A stretch of 64,000 nt of DNA from Vibrio sp. AND4 (GCF_000171815.1 NZ_ABGR01000001.1:248001-312000), one strand, 5' to 3'; counted from the first letter of the stretch, positions 28,929-38,022 are shown. Program-made: numbers and translations. Notes: generated by a model not told the origin, from the letters alone.

Positions 28929-29288
28929 CTAGGCAAATTCTTTTTCGATGTAAGCAACAATGTCTGAAGATTCGTAAAGCCACTGCGTCTCGCCATCTTT
29001 TTCAATGCGAAGGCAAGGGACTTTCACACGGCCACCACCTTGCTCTAGCGCTTCACGATGCACCGGGTCATTCTTCGCATCACGTAATTCGATATTGACA
29101 GATTGACGCTTCATAGCACGACGGACTTTTACACAGAAAGGACAAGCTTCAAACTGGTACAGTGCGTAAGTCTTTGCTTTTTCATCAACGCTTTTCTGTG
29201 CTTCTTCTGAGCGTTTTACCCCACGAGGTGAGAATACTGCGTTGAGAAGTAGAATTATCTTTCCCAAAATCCAGCGGATAAACTTCAT
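28929..29288 (-). CDS. glutaredoxin-like protein with N-terminal membrane anchor
   Basis: 119 residues from ATG 29288 (AAGGGATC upstream). Residues 1-19 form a hydrophobic helix (ILGKIILLLNAVF), then a glutaredoxin/thioredoxin fold with Cys49-Pro-Phe-Cys52 in FEACPFCVKVRR, a VPCL cis-proline segment and an ESSDIVAYI end typical of glutathione-S-transferase N domains. It probably handles thiol redox reactions at the inner membrane. Partner unknown. Confidence 0.83.
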   Translation of the reverse strand: MKFIRWILGKIILLLNAVFSPRGVKRSEEAQKSVDEKAKTYALYQFEACPFCVKVRRAMKRQSVNIELRDAKNDPVHREALEQGGGRVKVPCLRIEKDGETQWLYESSDIVAYIEKEFA

Positions 29289-29426
29289 AATGATCCCTTG
29301 GTGTTCAGTGGATAAGTGCACTTGGGTTTTATACGACGGACTGACATACCTAAGTCTGAAATGATAAAAGCCGTGGCATCAAAAGCACAGTCTATCAGGT
29401 GTTAAGTTTTTATAAAACCATATGTT

Positions 29427-29969
29427 TTACATGGGGAATAGACTTTTTATCCAACTCAATAGACCACTTGTTTTTTTGGGGGTTGCTTTCTTTCCGAGGT
29501 AAAAGCTTTGCATTAAGTCAGTACGAAAGGCATCTGAATCCATGCGCTTGGTCACCAACTCTTGTTGTAGCGTATTTTGAGTTTGCTCTGCATGATCATG
29601 AGCGAGGCTAAAATCCATATTGAGGTAGCCTTGGGTGTAGAGCCATAAATGCGCTACCAGCGCAAGGTCTTCTGCGGTTTGGTTGGTAAACTTCTTGGCG
29701 TATTCTTCACCTAATGTGTCACTGAAGACTTGCTGCATTCTGTGAGTGGATGCTGCGTTCTGGTCATAAAGTGCACTGGTTTCGATGTGAGACTTAGTCA
29801 AAAGACCGAGTAGGTGAAGAACAGGGGCTTTATCGGGTTTGTTTTCGCATACTCTAATGAATAATGGCGCTTGTTCTTCTACCCAACGTCGCCTTGCCAC
29901 TTTGTGCTTGTCAATGAAGGGAATGTTTTTGCACCCCATTTCTTGGAGCAGTTCGTTAAGGGCCGTCAT
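29427..29969 (-). CDS. protein of unknown function linked to yaeQ
   Basis: 180 residues, mostly helical, no signal peptide. The N-terminal MTALNELLQEMGCKNIPFID and the central TSALYDQNAASTHRMQQVF read as an ordinary cytoplasmic protein. It overlaps the end of the yaeQ-like gene by 14 bases on the same strand, so both are translated together. Family not recognised. Confidence 0.7.
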   Translation of the reverse strand: MTALNELLQEMGCKNIPFIDKHKVARRRWVEEQAPLFIRVCENKPDKAPVLHLLGLLTKSHIETSALYDQNAASTHRMQQVFSDTLGEEYAKKFTNQTAEDLALVAHLWLYTQGYLNMDFSLAHDHAEQTQNTLQQELVTKRMDSDAFRTDLMQSFYLGKKATPKKTSGLLSWIKSLFPM

Positions 29970-30501
29970 TGCTTTGCAATTCCTTCACCGTCACTTCGAG
30001 GTGTTGTTCGTTGATATCAACGAAAATAGAGGTACCAGTAATCATAACAGATAGAGTAGTGCTTCGGTCAAGATGCTTTGCTACTAGGTCTAGGGCACCA
30101 TAATCAAAGCTGGCCACCTCTACAGGAAGCATGCCAAATTTGCCAGCTATCTTATCCCACCAAACTGATGCTTTGGTGTTATAAGTGTATACTTTTACAT
30201 GTTTCGCTAAACGAGTCGCTTTCTTGATCCGCTCTGGTTCCGGTTCACCAATCTCAATCCAATGTGTGATGGATTGATCGTCCTCAACTTTCCACAAGTC
30301 AGGTTCTTCGGTTGTCGATAGGCCTTTAGTGAACTCAAGGTCACCTTGTGCATTCATACAGTAAGCGAAAATTCGTGCAAGCATACGCTGCGGCTTTTCT
30401 GAAGGATGAAGGGCGATAGTCAGATTTTTCGAGTCGTAGTAATCGCAATTCATATCTGAGATCGCGATTCGAAATTTATAAATTGTTGGTTTTAAAGCCA
30501 T
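29956..30501 (-). CDS. YaeQ family protein
   Basis: 181 residues that fit YaeQ throughout (MALKPTIYKFRIAISDMN, then HPSEKPQRMLARIFAYCMN, WIEIGEPEPERIKKA). The family has a restriction-nuclease-like fold; its role is not established. It is followed by the coupled unknown gene at 29427 and preceded by the terminator of the cold-shock gene. Confidence 0.9.
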   Translation of the reverse strand: MALKPTIYKFRIAISDMNCDYYDSKNLTIALHPSEKPQRMLARIFAYCMNAQGDLEFTKGLSTTEEPDLWKVEDDQSITHWIEIGEPEPERIKKATRLAKHVKVYTYNTKASVWWDKIAGKFGMLPVEVASFDYGALDLVAKHLDRSTTLSVMITGTSIFVDINEQHLEVTVKELQSNDGP

Positions 30502-30532
30502 TGTTAGTATCAGTAAATGAAGGGCAAAAAAA

Positions 30533-30553
30533 TAGCCAGCTAAAAGCTGGCTA
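30533..30553 (-). terminator. terminator of the cold-shock gene
   Basis: TAGCCAGCT (30533-30541), loop AAA, AGCTGGCTA (30545-30553); A-rich bases on the left give a U tract on the minus strand. Confidence 0.8.
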
Positions 30554-30573
30554 CCATCAAAATCTTAAAAGGC

Positions 30574-30783
30574 TTAAAGTACAGTGATTTTCTCAGCTTG
30601 TGGACCTTTTTGACCTTGAGTAACTTCGAATTCTACTTTCTGGCCTTCAGCAAGAGTTTTGAAACCGTCACCTTGGATTGCAGAGAAATGAGCGAAAACG
30701 TCAGGGCCGTTTTCTTGTTGAATGAAACCGAAGCCTTTAGTTTCGTTGAACCACTTAACTGTACCAGTAGTTTTCTGAGACAT
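30574..30783 (-). CDS. cold-shock protein, CspA family
   Basis: 69 residues, one cold-shock domain. RNA-binding motifs KGFGFIQ and DVFAHF (RNP1/RNP2) are in place, with the normal [14 protein letters not shown] start. It binds single-stranded RNA or DNA and can act as an RNA chaperone in the cytoplasm. A long upstream gap allows a structured 5' leader, as in other csp genes. Confidence 0.95.
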   Translation of the reverse strand: MSQKTTGTVKWFNETKGFGFIQQENGPDVFAHFSAIQGDGFKTLAEGQKVEFEVTQGQKGPQAEKITVL

Positions 30784-31152
30784 GTTTATTTCCTAAATAT
30801 CTATTACTGTAAATCTCGCCTAATCGGCGCTTATAGCGTGAAAAAATAAATTGCTATTGCGTACCACAGGACGAGGGGTTACGAGTAATCCAACGAAATG
30901 TGAAAACAAAGAACTTTCTTTCTAGCCGCCTAAGAGTCTAGGTCAATTACGCTTATAGTCAACATATATCGACCTCTCAAGGCAAAATATTTGTATCTAG
31001 TCACTGATTTCGCGGTCTGCTTTTGATGACTTTTCAAATAAATGATGTCGATGTGACATTTTTGTGAGCGATAATCTCATTTGTTACACAAAGTTGACTA
31101 TTTGCCCTACTTGTTGTCCAATCTGGTACGACCATTAATAGTAGGAGGAAAT
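30784..31152. other. intergenic region, divergent genes
   Basis: About 370 bases between csp (minus) and arfA (plus). It probably holds the csp 5' leader and both promoters. No gene visible. Confidence 0.5.
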
Positions 31153-31407
31153 ATGGCGAGAAAAACATCACACCTTCAGCCAAAGGAATTGGTTCAGGAT
31201 ACTGAATTTGGCAGAGGTAAAATCAAAGATAACGCATTGAAGGCCGTTGTCACCAGTAAACTGTTTAGGACTCGAGTTGTGAAGGCGCAAAAAGGTAAAG
31301 GCAGCTTCAACCGGAAAGTGAAGCATAGAGGCAAAGAGCCCTATTCAAAGTTCTCACCAATGTGGATTTTGAATAGGGCTTTTTCTTGTTTGAGGCTGGT
31401 ACCTTAG
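31153..31407 (+). CDS. arfA: ArfA, alternative ribosome rescue factor A
   Basis: 84 residues from ATG 31153 (AGGAGG 4 bases upstream). The core GRGKIKDNALKAVVTSKLFR and KGKGSFNRKVKHRG are ArfA hallmarks. ArfA brings RF2 to ribosomes stalled on mRNA without a stop codon when trans-translation fails. A perfect terminator hairpin (31337-31384) lies inside the coding sequence, before the stop, so most transcripts should lack a stop codon and be a tmRNA target, the known self-regulation of arfA in E. coli. The stop codon overlaps the end of the transporter on the other strand. Confidence 0.88.
   Translation: MARKTSHLQPKELVQDTEFGRGKIKDNALKAVVTSKLFRTRVVKAQKGKGSFNRKVKHRGKEPYSKFSPMWILNRAFSCLRLVP
31333..31385 (+). 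terminator. intragenic terminator inside arfA
   Basis: AGCCCTATTCAAA (31337-31349) pairs perfectly over 13 bases with TTTGAATAGGGCT (31368-31380), followed by TTTTC. It sits within the last quarter of arfA and truncates its mRNA. RNase III could also cut the stem. Confidence 0.85.
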
Positions 31408-32567
31408 TTGTCTATTTTCGGTGAGTATATGGAGTAGGCTGTGATTTGCCCAGCAACGATAGCTGAGAACATAAACAGCGCAGATAAACCGATGCTTGGA
31501 ATGGGAAGGATTGATTGTTCAAATACGGTTTGGCCAGCGCTCACTAATACTCGACTGCCGGGAACCAAAATAATGATCCCCTGAACTATGTAGATAGAGC
31601 CCGTAAGTTCCATCCTCTTTGCAATCCAAGTGCCGTACAAGGTTATTAGCACCGTTGTGATCCAAGTACCGACGACCCATCCACTCTCAAACCCCAGATA
31701 GATGGGGCCCCACATACCCAGTATGGCAACGGGCAAGCCTAGTAGAACGTCGATAATACGCGCATTAAAGATCACCCCAAGACAAAATGAAATGATGAAT
31801 AAGCCGCTAATGTGCATCCAAATAGGAACTTCATTGGTATAGGCGATGGATTGTGCTTGGCCCCAAATGGCTTCGCCGATATTAAGACCCATGGTAATGC
31901 CGATAAAAAGCTTGATTAGCGTAAGAACACATTGCCCCAATAAACTGGTTCCCGAAACCAAATCGTTGAACGCGAGGCACTCAAGTGAGTTAGCGATAGA
32001 GAGCCCGGGGACAAACAGAACAATGGTAGCAATGCACAAGGCCCAGACAGGAATGGGGACCCCTGTACTTGAAAGGTAAGCCACGATAATACCAGTGAAC
32101 AAAGCTGCAATAAACTCGACCGCAATGGTACGCCTTGATTGACAAACTTGCTGACACCCCCAGACCATAAAGCCAAGAATAGAGGCAAAACCTACCGCTT
32201 CTAAGGTACTACCGACTAACATTAAGTATGCAGGAGGAATTCCCATGTTGGCCAATGCAATGACCCATGAGGGGTAACCTGCGGGTTCAGGTACGGGTTC
32301 ACTGCTTAGTTGGTTGATACGAATGATAGTGTTTGCCAGTAAACTTAAGTTAATTGATGCTGGCTTCAAACGTTTGAGTATGACCGCGTTATTGTCATCA
32401 GGAAACTGATAGTTGATGGCAGTTGGTGTAGCTTGAATCATCACATCAACGCCATGTTTTTGCGCATAGTGCTGAGTGTATTTTTCTACTTTGTATGGCG
32501 CACAACCACTACGATGCAAGGTGTCGCCAATTTCAACGATTTTGTTAATTCTATACTGAGAGGGCAT
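31404..32567 (-). CDS. ThrE-type threonine/serine exporter (fused YjjP/YjjB form)
   Basis: 387 residues. The N-terminal part (about 1-75) is a soluble DUF1212-type region (LHRSGCAPYKVEKYTQHYA), then about nine to ten membrane helices in two halves as in the single-chain ThrE family; other bacteria use two separate proteins, YjjP and YjjB. It likely exports threonine or serine, or in YjjP/YjjB succinate; the substrate is open. Convergent with arfA, with 4 bases overlapping. Confidence 0.82.
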   Translation of the reverse strand: MPSQYRINKIVEIGDTLHRSGCAPYKVEKYTQHYAQKHGVDVMIQATPTAINYQFPDDNNAVILKRLKPASINLSLLANTIIRINQLSSEPVPEPAGYPSWVIALANMGIPPAYLMLVGSTLEAVGFASILGFMVWGCQQVCQSRRTIAVEFIAALFTGIIVAYLSSTGVPIPVWALCIATIVLFVPGLSIANSLECLAFNDLVSGTSLLGQCVLTLIKLFIGITMGLNIGEAIWGQAQSIAYTNEVPIWMHISGLFIISFCLGVIFNARIIDVLLGLPVAILGMWGPIYLGFESGWVVGTWITTVLITLYGTWIAKRMELTGSIYIVQGIIILVPGSRVLVSAGQTVFEQSILPIPSIGLSALFMFSAIVAGQITAYSIYSPKIDN

Positions 32568-33065
32568 GGCGAAAACGAAAATTTTGAGTCACGAAAAAAT
32601 TGCGAGTAAGTTAACAAAGAGATGCTTATCGAGCGAATAATCATTAATTTTTCAAAGTGTTTTTGTGGGCTGTGTCAGATGTTGAATTATTGACAAAAGG
32701 ATTTTTGCTGTGAATTGGAGATGTTACTATCGATTCTTTAAGTCAATGGCTGTTTGAATTTATTGATGTTAGAGCGTCAATTGCAAATCATCGAAATAAA
32801 TGACAAGAGTTGTCATATTTTGCATAACTAAAAATGCTATCGTGAACGCAAAGGCTTTTGGTTACACTGTAACTTTAGGTGGGGTTTGATGATTGGGTTT
32901 GACTATTTAAACCATAGTTAAAACCAAATTTTCTTCGCCAAGGTGAAGTCGTAATATAACTCCATCGGCAGCAAACACTGCAAAAGAATGTTTAAGTTTT
33001 ACACCAATCCCATTAAAAGGTCTCTTCCTTTCTACGGTTGGTATTATTCTTCCAGGAGCAAGATT
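32568..33065. other. intergenic region upstream of dps
   Basis: About 500 bases between the exporter (minus) and dps (plus), AT-rich. It should carry the dps promoter, which in related bacteria responds to peroxide or stationary phase, but I could not identify an operator with confidence. Confidence 0.5.
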
Positions 33066-33545
33066 ATGAACAAACAAGTAAGCCTAATTGGTCTCGATAG
33101 CAAACAATCAGCACAACTAGCACAACAACTTAATCAGTTGCTCGCGCACTACCAAGTATTGTACATGAACTCACGTGGTTACCACTGGAATATCAAAGGT
33201 CAGCAATTTTTCGAATTACACGTGAAATTTGAAGAAATCTACACTGATCTGCAAACCAAAATAGACGAGCTTGCAGAGCGTATTCTGACATTGGGCCACA
33301 CTCCGGCACACGCATTCAGCAACTACTTGGAAGCAAGTGAAATCGAAGAGCACCAAAACGCGACTTCTGGTCAGGAGTGTGTGCAGGGTCTTGTTCAAGG
33401 CTTTAGTGTTCTGCTTCGAAATCAGCGTGAGATTCTACAAAACGCAGCTGAAGCCGATGACGAAGGTACATCAGCATTGATGGGTGACTACATTGGTGAG
33501 CAAGAAAAACTCATGTGGATGCTGAACGCTTACCTACAAGGCTAA
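33066..33545 (+). CDS. dps: Dps, iron-storing DNA-protection protein
   Basis: 159 residues from ATG 33066 (AGGAG upstream). Ferritin-like helical bundle with the Dps signature YHWNIKGQQFFELHVKFEEIYTD, which supplies ferroxidase ligands, and TKIDELAERILTLGHTP. It takes up iron with hydrogen peroxide and protects DNA in starvation and oxidative stress. A terminator follows at once. The upstream frame from 32988 lacks a ribosome site. Confidence 0.93.
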   Translation: MNKQVSLIGLDSKQSAQLAQQLNQLLAHYQVLYMNSRGYHWNIKGQQFFELHVKFEEIYTDLQTKIDELAERILTLGHTPAHAFSNYLEASEIEEHQNATSGQECVQGLVQGFSVLLRNQREILQNAAEADDEGTSALMGDYIGEQEKLMWMLNAYLQG

Positions 33546-33573
33546 GCATCGTATTAAACAATCGGGAATAAGT

Positions 33574-33598
33574 AAGGGGCACGTTGGTGCCCTTTTTT
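33574..33598 (+). terminator. terminator of dps
   Basis: GGGCAC (33577-33582), loop GTTG, GTGCCC (33587-33592), followed by six T; A-T pairs extend the stem. Confidence 0.85.
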
Positions 33599-33609
33599 GT
33601 TTTCGTGTT

Positions 33610-34224
33610 TTATGTTCGCGGTAAGGATTGGAAATGGCTCAATAAATTACTGAGTTCATTCAGCGCCAACGAGGCTGAATCATTGAAGGTTTCTTGATTA
33701 CCGTGATGAACAAGGCAAGAGGGCATCTGAGCGTTATACGCCGCCTGTAAGTCGTAAAGGTAATCGCCGACATAAAGCACTTCATCCGGCATCAAACGCC
33801 ACTCTTTCGCCAATACCTGCAGAGACAACGGGTCTGGCTTGGGCGGGAAGCATTCGCGAGTGATGACTCGTTCCACTGAGATTTGGTTGTGCTCTAGTTT
33901 GCGCTGCGTGGCGATTTGGCAGTTGCGCGTCACGATAGCGGTTTTAATTTTATTTTGATGTAAGTAGGCGAGCAATTCATGGCAGCCAATCATTGAAGCA
34001 GACTGCTCAGCATCAGAAATCTCGTAATCAAATATAACGTTGTGAGCGTGCTCTCGATGATGAGGGGGCTCAAGTGCTTCGACAAAATCCAACAGGTCTT
34101 CATTTTGCGGACAATTTAGCTTGCGACGCAATTCGCTAAAGTTCATATCAGAACTCACTAGCGTGTTGTCTAAATCGAACACTACGGCTTTAATTTTCTC
34201 AAGCTGCAAAGGGAATGGAATCAT
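33610..34224 (-). CDS. HAD-family hydrolase
   Basis: 204 residues. HAD motifs: DLDNTLVSSD near residue 17 (nucleophile Asp), TAIVTRNCQ, and the DEVLYVGDYLYDLQAA metal-binding end. It resembles phosphatases of small metabolites (phosphoglycolate-phosphatase type). Substrate not defined. Single gene, tail to tail with dps. Confidence 0.86.
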   Translation of the reverse strand: MIPFPLQLEKIKAVVFDLDNTLVSSDMNFSELRRKLNCPQNEDLLDFVEALEPPHHREHAHNVIFDYEISDAEQSASMIGCHELLAYLHQNKIKTAIVTRNCQIATQRKLEHNQISVERVITRECFPPKPDPLSLQVLAKEWRLMPDEVLYVGDYLYDLQAAYNAQMPSCLVHHGNQETFNDSASLALNELSNLLSHFQSLPRT

Positions 34225-34392
34225 AACGACCTCGTTCAGTGTATTCGACTTATCGTTTTAAAAAACATTAGGTTGTTGTAAATTCTAGATTATTCTGACT
34301 AGATTGTACGAAGATAAATCAACCACGTATCACAAAAACAGCGGTAGTAAGTTTAAAGAGCCAGCTTTGTCAGACTCGGTCTTCAGAGAAAA

Positions 34393-35469
34393 CTATTCCT
34401 CCTCAAGACGAAAGATTTTGCCGCTGTCAGTAGAAAAGTAGAGATAACCATCGGGGCTGATGGTTATATCTCTTACTCGCTCACCCAGATTCTCCATTAA
34501 TCTTTTTGCTTCGGTGAGCTTGCCATTCTCAATCGATACCACGTTGATGTGCGTCAGTTTCAATGCGCCGGCGAGGATTTTTCCATCCAACTCTGGGTAC
34601 TTGTCGCCACGGTACAAAATCATGTTACTTGGTGCGATAGAAGGGATATAAACTAGCTTTGGATCTTCCATTCCCGGTAACGACTTAGCTTCACCGACGT
34701 CCAACGGCCCCCAATATTCTTTACCATGAGAGACTTTAGCCCAGCCGTAGTTCGCGCCTTTCTTGATCAGGTTAATTTCATCACCGCCGCGTGGTCCATG
34801 TTCAATTGACCACAGCTGTTTTGTTGCTTCATCGTAAAACATACCTTGTGGGTTGCGGTGTCCGTAACTCCATAGCTCAGGACGAGCTTCGGAAGGCTTG
34901 AAAGGGTTGTCTTGCGGAACCGAGCCATCAAGGTTGAGACGAAGAATACTGCCAGCATGGGTTTGAGTGTCTTGGCCATTATTGCGTTCGCCACGGTCAC
35001 CGATTGAGAAGTAAACTTTGTCATCAACAAATGAAAGTCGACTGCCATAGTGACGCCCTGTGTCGGTGATGGCATCAGCGATAAAGAGATCTTTCCAACC
35101 CACTAGTTGATTGTTTTGCAATTGCGCAGTCGCTAACGCCACCGTATTGCCTTTACTCGTGCGCTTGCTGTAGGTAAAAAAGAGTAGTGGGGTTTGCGCA
35201 TCGGTATTCGGTGCGAGAGCAACATCTAATAAGCCAGCTTGTCCACTGGTGTTCACATCGGGGACGTTAAATAGCTTTTGAAGTTTGCCTGATGTGATAT
35301 CCAGCAGCGAAACCGTTCCGTTTTTTTCATTGACGATAACGCGTTGGTTATCTAAAAACTCAATTCCCCAAGGAATTTGCAACCCATTCGCCACTTCGTT
35401 GGCGCGGTATTCGGCAGCGTTGGTAGAAAAGGATAAACAAGCGAGTAGGGCAGCAGCAATCGTTCTCAT
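34393..35469 (-). CDS. PQQ-dependent aldose sugar dehydrogenase-type protein
   Basis: 358 residues from ATG 35469, with GGAAGG just upstream. A signal peptide (MRTIAAALLACLSFSTNA) sends it to the periplasm. The body is a six-bladed propeller of the YliI/soluble glucose dehydrogenase family (IPWGIEFLDNQRVIVNEKNG, then IEHGPRGGDEINLIKKGANYGW). It oxidises aldoses with pyrroloquinoline quinone. No PQQ synthesis genes are nearby. Confidence 0.86.
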   Translation of the reverse strand: MRTIAAALLACLSFSTNAAEYRANEVANGLQIPWGIEFLDNQRVIVNEKNGTVSLLDITSGKLQKLFNVPDVNTSGQAGLLDVALAPNTDAQTPLLFFTYSKRTSKGNTVALATAQLQNNQLVGWKDLFIADAITDTGRHYGSRLSFVDDKVYFSIGDRGERNNGQDTQTHAGSILRLNLDGSVPQDNPFKPSEARPELWSYGHRNPQGMFYDEATKQLWSIEHGPRGGDEINLIKKGANYGWAKVSHGKEYWGPLDVGEAKSLPGMEDPKLVYIPSIAPSNMILYRGDKYPELDGKILAGALKLTHINVVSIENGKLTEAKRLMENLGERVRDITISPDGYLYFSTDSGKIFRLEEE

Positions 35470-35560
35470 GGTTCCTTCCAATATGAATCGTGTTAATGCT
35501 TAAAAGCTAACACCAAAAGAGAAGGTTTTGCAGAGCATGGATGGTATAAGAATGTAAAAA

Positions 35561-35585
35561 ATCCCCGATTCGAGATCGGGGATTG
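35561..35585 (-). terminator. terminator of the alcohol dehydrogenase
   Basis: AATCCCCGAT (35561-35570), loop TCGAG, ATCGGGGATT (35576-35585): a perfect 10-bp stem with A-rich bases on the left, active on the minus strand. Confidence 0.88.
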
Positions 35586-35619
35586 AATTAGGTAATCGAG
35601 AGTTATTTAGTTAGCGATA

Positions 35620-36768
35620 TTACATCGCCTCTTCGAAAATCTTAGAGATTTCTTCGTGAGTGGCTTGTTTAGGGTTAGTGAAACCACAAGCGTCTTTCAG
35701 TGCGTTGTCTGCGAGTGTTGGGATGTCTTCTAGCTTCGCACCAAGCTCCTTGATACCTGCAGGGATGCCCACATCTTTCGCTAGAGTTACGATAGCGTCG
35801 ATAGCTGCTGCCGCACCTTGTTCTGCTGACATACCTTCTACATCTACGCCCATTGCTTTCGCTACATCACGTAGGCGCTCTGGACATACTTGCGCGTTGT
35901 AACGCTGCACGTGAGGTAGAAGAATCGCGTTACAAACACCGTGTGGAAGGTCGTAGAAACCACCTAGTTGGTGTGCCATTGCGTGCACGTAACCTAGAGA
36001 CGCGTTGTTGAACGCCATACCCGCCATGAACTGTGCGTATGCCATTTGCTCACGAGCTTCTAGATCTTCACCGTTCTTCACTGCAGTGCGCAGGTGAGCT
36101 TGGATAAGTTCAATTGCTTTAATGGCTACCGCATCAGTGATGGGTGTTGCGGCGATAGATACATAAGCTTCCACGGCGTGTGTTAGGGCATCCATACCTG
36201 TTGCTGCGGTTAACGAAGCCGGTTTAACCAACATGAGCTCTGGATCGTTGACCGAGATAAGTGGTGTTGTGTGCTTATCAACGATGGCCATCTTAATGTG
36301 ACGTTCTTCGTCAGTGATGATACAGAAACGCGTCATTTCAGATGCAGTACCCGCAGTCGTGTTGATCGCAATAAGGGGCATCATTGGTTTTGCAGACTGA
36401 TCTACGCCCTCATAATCTGCGATTTTACCGCCGTTAGAAGCAACAAGTGCGATACCTTTCGCACAGTCATGTGGTGATCCGCCACCGAGAGAAATAACGA
36501 AGTCACAGTCGTTGTCTGTCAGAAGCGCCAAACCATCGGAAACGTTACTGATGGTAGGGTTTGGTTGAGTGCCATCGAATACAACGGTTTCCACGTCGCG
36601 TTCTGCCAGGAGATCTTGAACCTGCTTTACTACACCGATTTGGTTAAGAATCTTATCCGTAACAATTAAACCTTTTTTAAAGCCTTGAGATTGAATGCTA
36701 TCTGTTGCGTCTTTCAAACAACCAGCGCCCATTAGGTTTACGGTAGGGATAAAAAATGCACTTGTCAT
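35620..36768 (-). CDS. iron-containing alcohol dehydrogenase
   Basis: 382 residues of the Fe-ADH family (AdhB/YiaY type). NAD-binding [15 protein letters not shown] near residue 97 and metal-binding His residues in [12 protein letters not shown] and [16 protein letters not shown]. It interconverts alcohols and aldehydes, here probably ethanol or another short alcohol. Upstream lies a Nar box (36865-36880) and an FNR-like site (36848-36861), which suggests induction or repression in anaerobic, nitrate-rich conditions. Confidence 0.93.
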   Translation of the reverse strand: MTSAFFIPTVNLMGAGCLKDATDSIQSQGFKKGLIVTDKILNQIGVVKQVQDLLAERDVETVVFDGTQPNPTISNVSDGLALLTDNDCDFVISLGGGSPHDCAKGIALVASNGGKIADYEGVDQSAKPMMPLIAINTTAGTASEMTRFCIITDEERHIKMAIVDKHTTPLISVNDPELMLVKPASLTAATGMDALTHAVEAYVSIAATPITDAVAIKAIELIQAHLRTAVKNGEDLEAREQMAYAQFMAGMAFNNASLGYVHAMAHQLGGFYDLPHGVCNAILLPHVQRYNAQVCPERLRDVAKAMGVDVEGMSAEQGAAAAIDAIVTLAKDVGIPAGIKELGAKLEDIPTLADNALKDACGFTNPKQATHEEISKIFEEAM

Positions 36769-36847
36769 ATTGGATTGCTCCGCAGTTATTTTTAATAATC
36801 TTTCTTAATTTGTCATTTACTTTTGCATATTCCATTCTTGGTTGAGA

Positions 36848-36861
36848 TTGATCTAGAACAA
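36848..36861. promoter_or_regulatory. FNR-like site upstream of the alcohol dehydrogenase
   Basis: TTGAT-CTAG-AACAA matches TTGAT-N4-ATCAA with one mismatch, 80 bases before the ATG. It touches the Nar box on its distal side, so oxygen and nitrate signals may meet here. Confidence 0.55.
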
Positions 36862-36864
36862 GAT

Positions 36865-36880
36865 TACCCCCTTAGAGGTA
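36865..36880. promoter_or_regulatory. NarP-type 7-2-7 site upstream of the alcohol dehydrogenase
   Basis: TACCCCC-TT-AGAGGTA; its reverse complement TACCTCTAAGGGGGTA differs from the napF box TACCTCTTAGGGGGTA at one base only. Both heptamers fit the consensus (one perfect, one with one mismatch). Confidence 0.65.
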
Positions 36881-37095
36881 GCTTTGAGTAAGGAAATGTG
36901 ATGCCAGTCCTGTTAAACAGCGAATTGCTGCAAACCTGACTAACAGATGGGAAATGATTCATTTGTCACATAAACGTTTAGTGCGAAGGGGAGTGTTGGT
37001 GCGCTTCTAGATGAAATGAGATGAGAGTATAAACCCCGTTGATATGTCTTCTGTCAACGAGGTTGGTGTAGCGTGTTTTAGAAAACGATTTCTGT
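36881..37095. other. rest of the gap between alcohol dehydrogenase and elbB
   Basis: No gene seen. A hairpin-like stretch near 37030-37073 (AACCCCGTTGA pairing with TCAACGAGGTT, one mismatch) may be the end of elbB transcription. The T tract is weak. Confidence 0.45.
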
Positions 37096-37746
37096 TCAGG
37101 CGATTTTGACTAACTTATCAACCAGTTTTTCAATGCCTGACGCCGCTTGAGAGATATTCTCCGCTAACATATAAGCTGGTGTGGAAAGTACCTTGTGTTG
37201 TTCATCGAAATGGATTTGATCCACCTGACAGCTTACGTGTTCTCCACCCATATGACCAAACGCAGCAGCCGTTGCTTCATCGTTACCAATGGTGCCTTGC
37301 ACACCTTGATCGTAAATCATAGGGATGATAGTTGGCGCAATGCACAAATAACCCGCTGGTTTACCCGCGTGAGCAAATGCACGACACGCTTGTGCTACGT
37401 GAGTATTAATCGAGCATTCTGCTCCCGAAATGGCGAAATCGGTTAAGTTTTTTGCGGCGCCAAAACCGCCTGGTAGTAGGAGGGCATCGTATTCATCCAC
37501 GTTAAGTCTGGCGACATCCTCGATATTGCCACGTGCGATTCGAGCTGATTCGATCAAGACGTTACGGGTTTCATCCATTTCGTCACCATTCAGGTGATTG
37601 ATGACGTGAAGTTGGTTGATGTTGGGCGCAAAGCAGTGCCAACTAGCCCCTGCTTTTTCTATGGCATAAAGTGCTAACACGGCTTCGTGGATCTCAGAAC
37701 CGTCGTAAACGCCTGAACCGCTCAAGATGACAGCGACTTTTTTCAT
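37096..37746 (-). CDS. elbB: ElbB, glyoxalase-like DJ-1/PfpI protein
   Basis: 216 residues of the ElbB family (MKKVAVILSGSGVYDGSEIHEA), with the nucleophile Cys in YLCIAPTIIP and a conserved DALLLPGGFGAAKNL region. ElbB is linked to isoprenoid synthesis in E. coli, but its true reaction, possibly glyoxalase-like, is not settled. Single gene; a short tandem repeat lies upstream at 37898-37960. Confidence 0.9.
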   Translation of the reverse strand: MKKVAVILSGSGVYDGSEIHEAVLALYAIEKAGASWHCFAPNINQLHVINHLNGDEMDETRNVLIESARIARGNIEDVARLNVDEYDALLLPGGFGAAKNLTDFAISGAECSINTHVAQACRAFAHAGKPAGYLCIAPTIIPMIYDQGVQGTIGNDEATAAAFGHMGGEHVSCQVDQIHFDEQHKVLSTPAYMLAENISQAASGIEKLVDKLVKIA

Positions 37747-37897
37747 GATTGGATTCCTTTACTTCGAATATGCCTTATAGTGTTCTTCACTGTTTAGATT
37801 ATGTGTATCCTTGTCTGCTGACGGGCAACAGACAGTGCTCACATGACGCTCAAGTGTGAATACTGTTTCAGCCAGAAAACAGAATGTAGCAATAGCG

Positions 37898-37960
37898 AAG
37901 ATAGACTATTTTATAGCTAGAGTAGACGGTTTATAGTGAGCGTGGACGGTTTATAGCGAA
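37898..37960. repeat. short imperfect tandem repeat
   Basis: About three copies of a 20-22 base unit: GAAGATAGACTATTTTATAG, then AGAGTAGACGGTTTATAGTG and AGCGTGGACGGTTTATAGCG. It lies between elbB and the cation transporter. The unit count and length may vary between strains. Role unknown. Confidence 0.6.
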
Positions 37961-38022
37961 CTTTTGCTGACAATACGTTGAAGCGGATCATGATTGAGCA
38001 TGAATGTTTCCATGGTAGGGCT

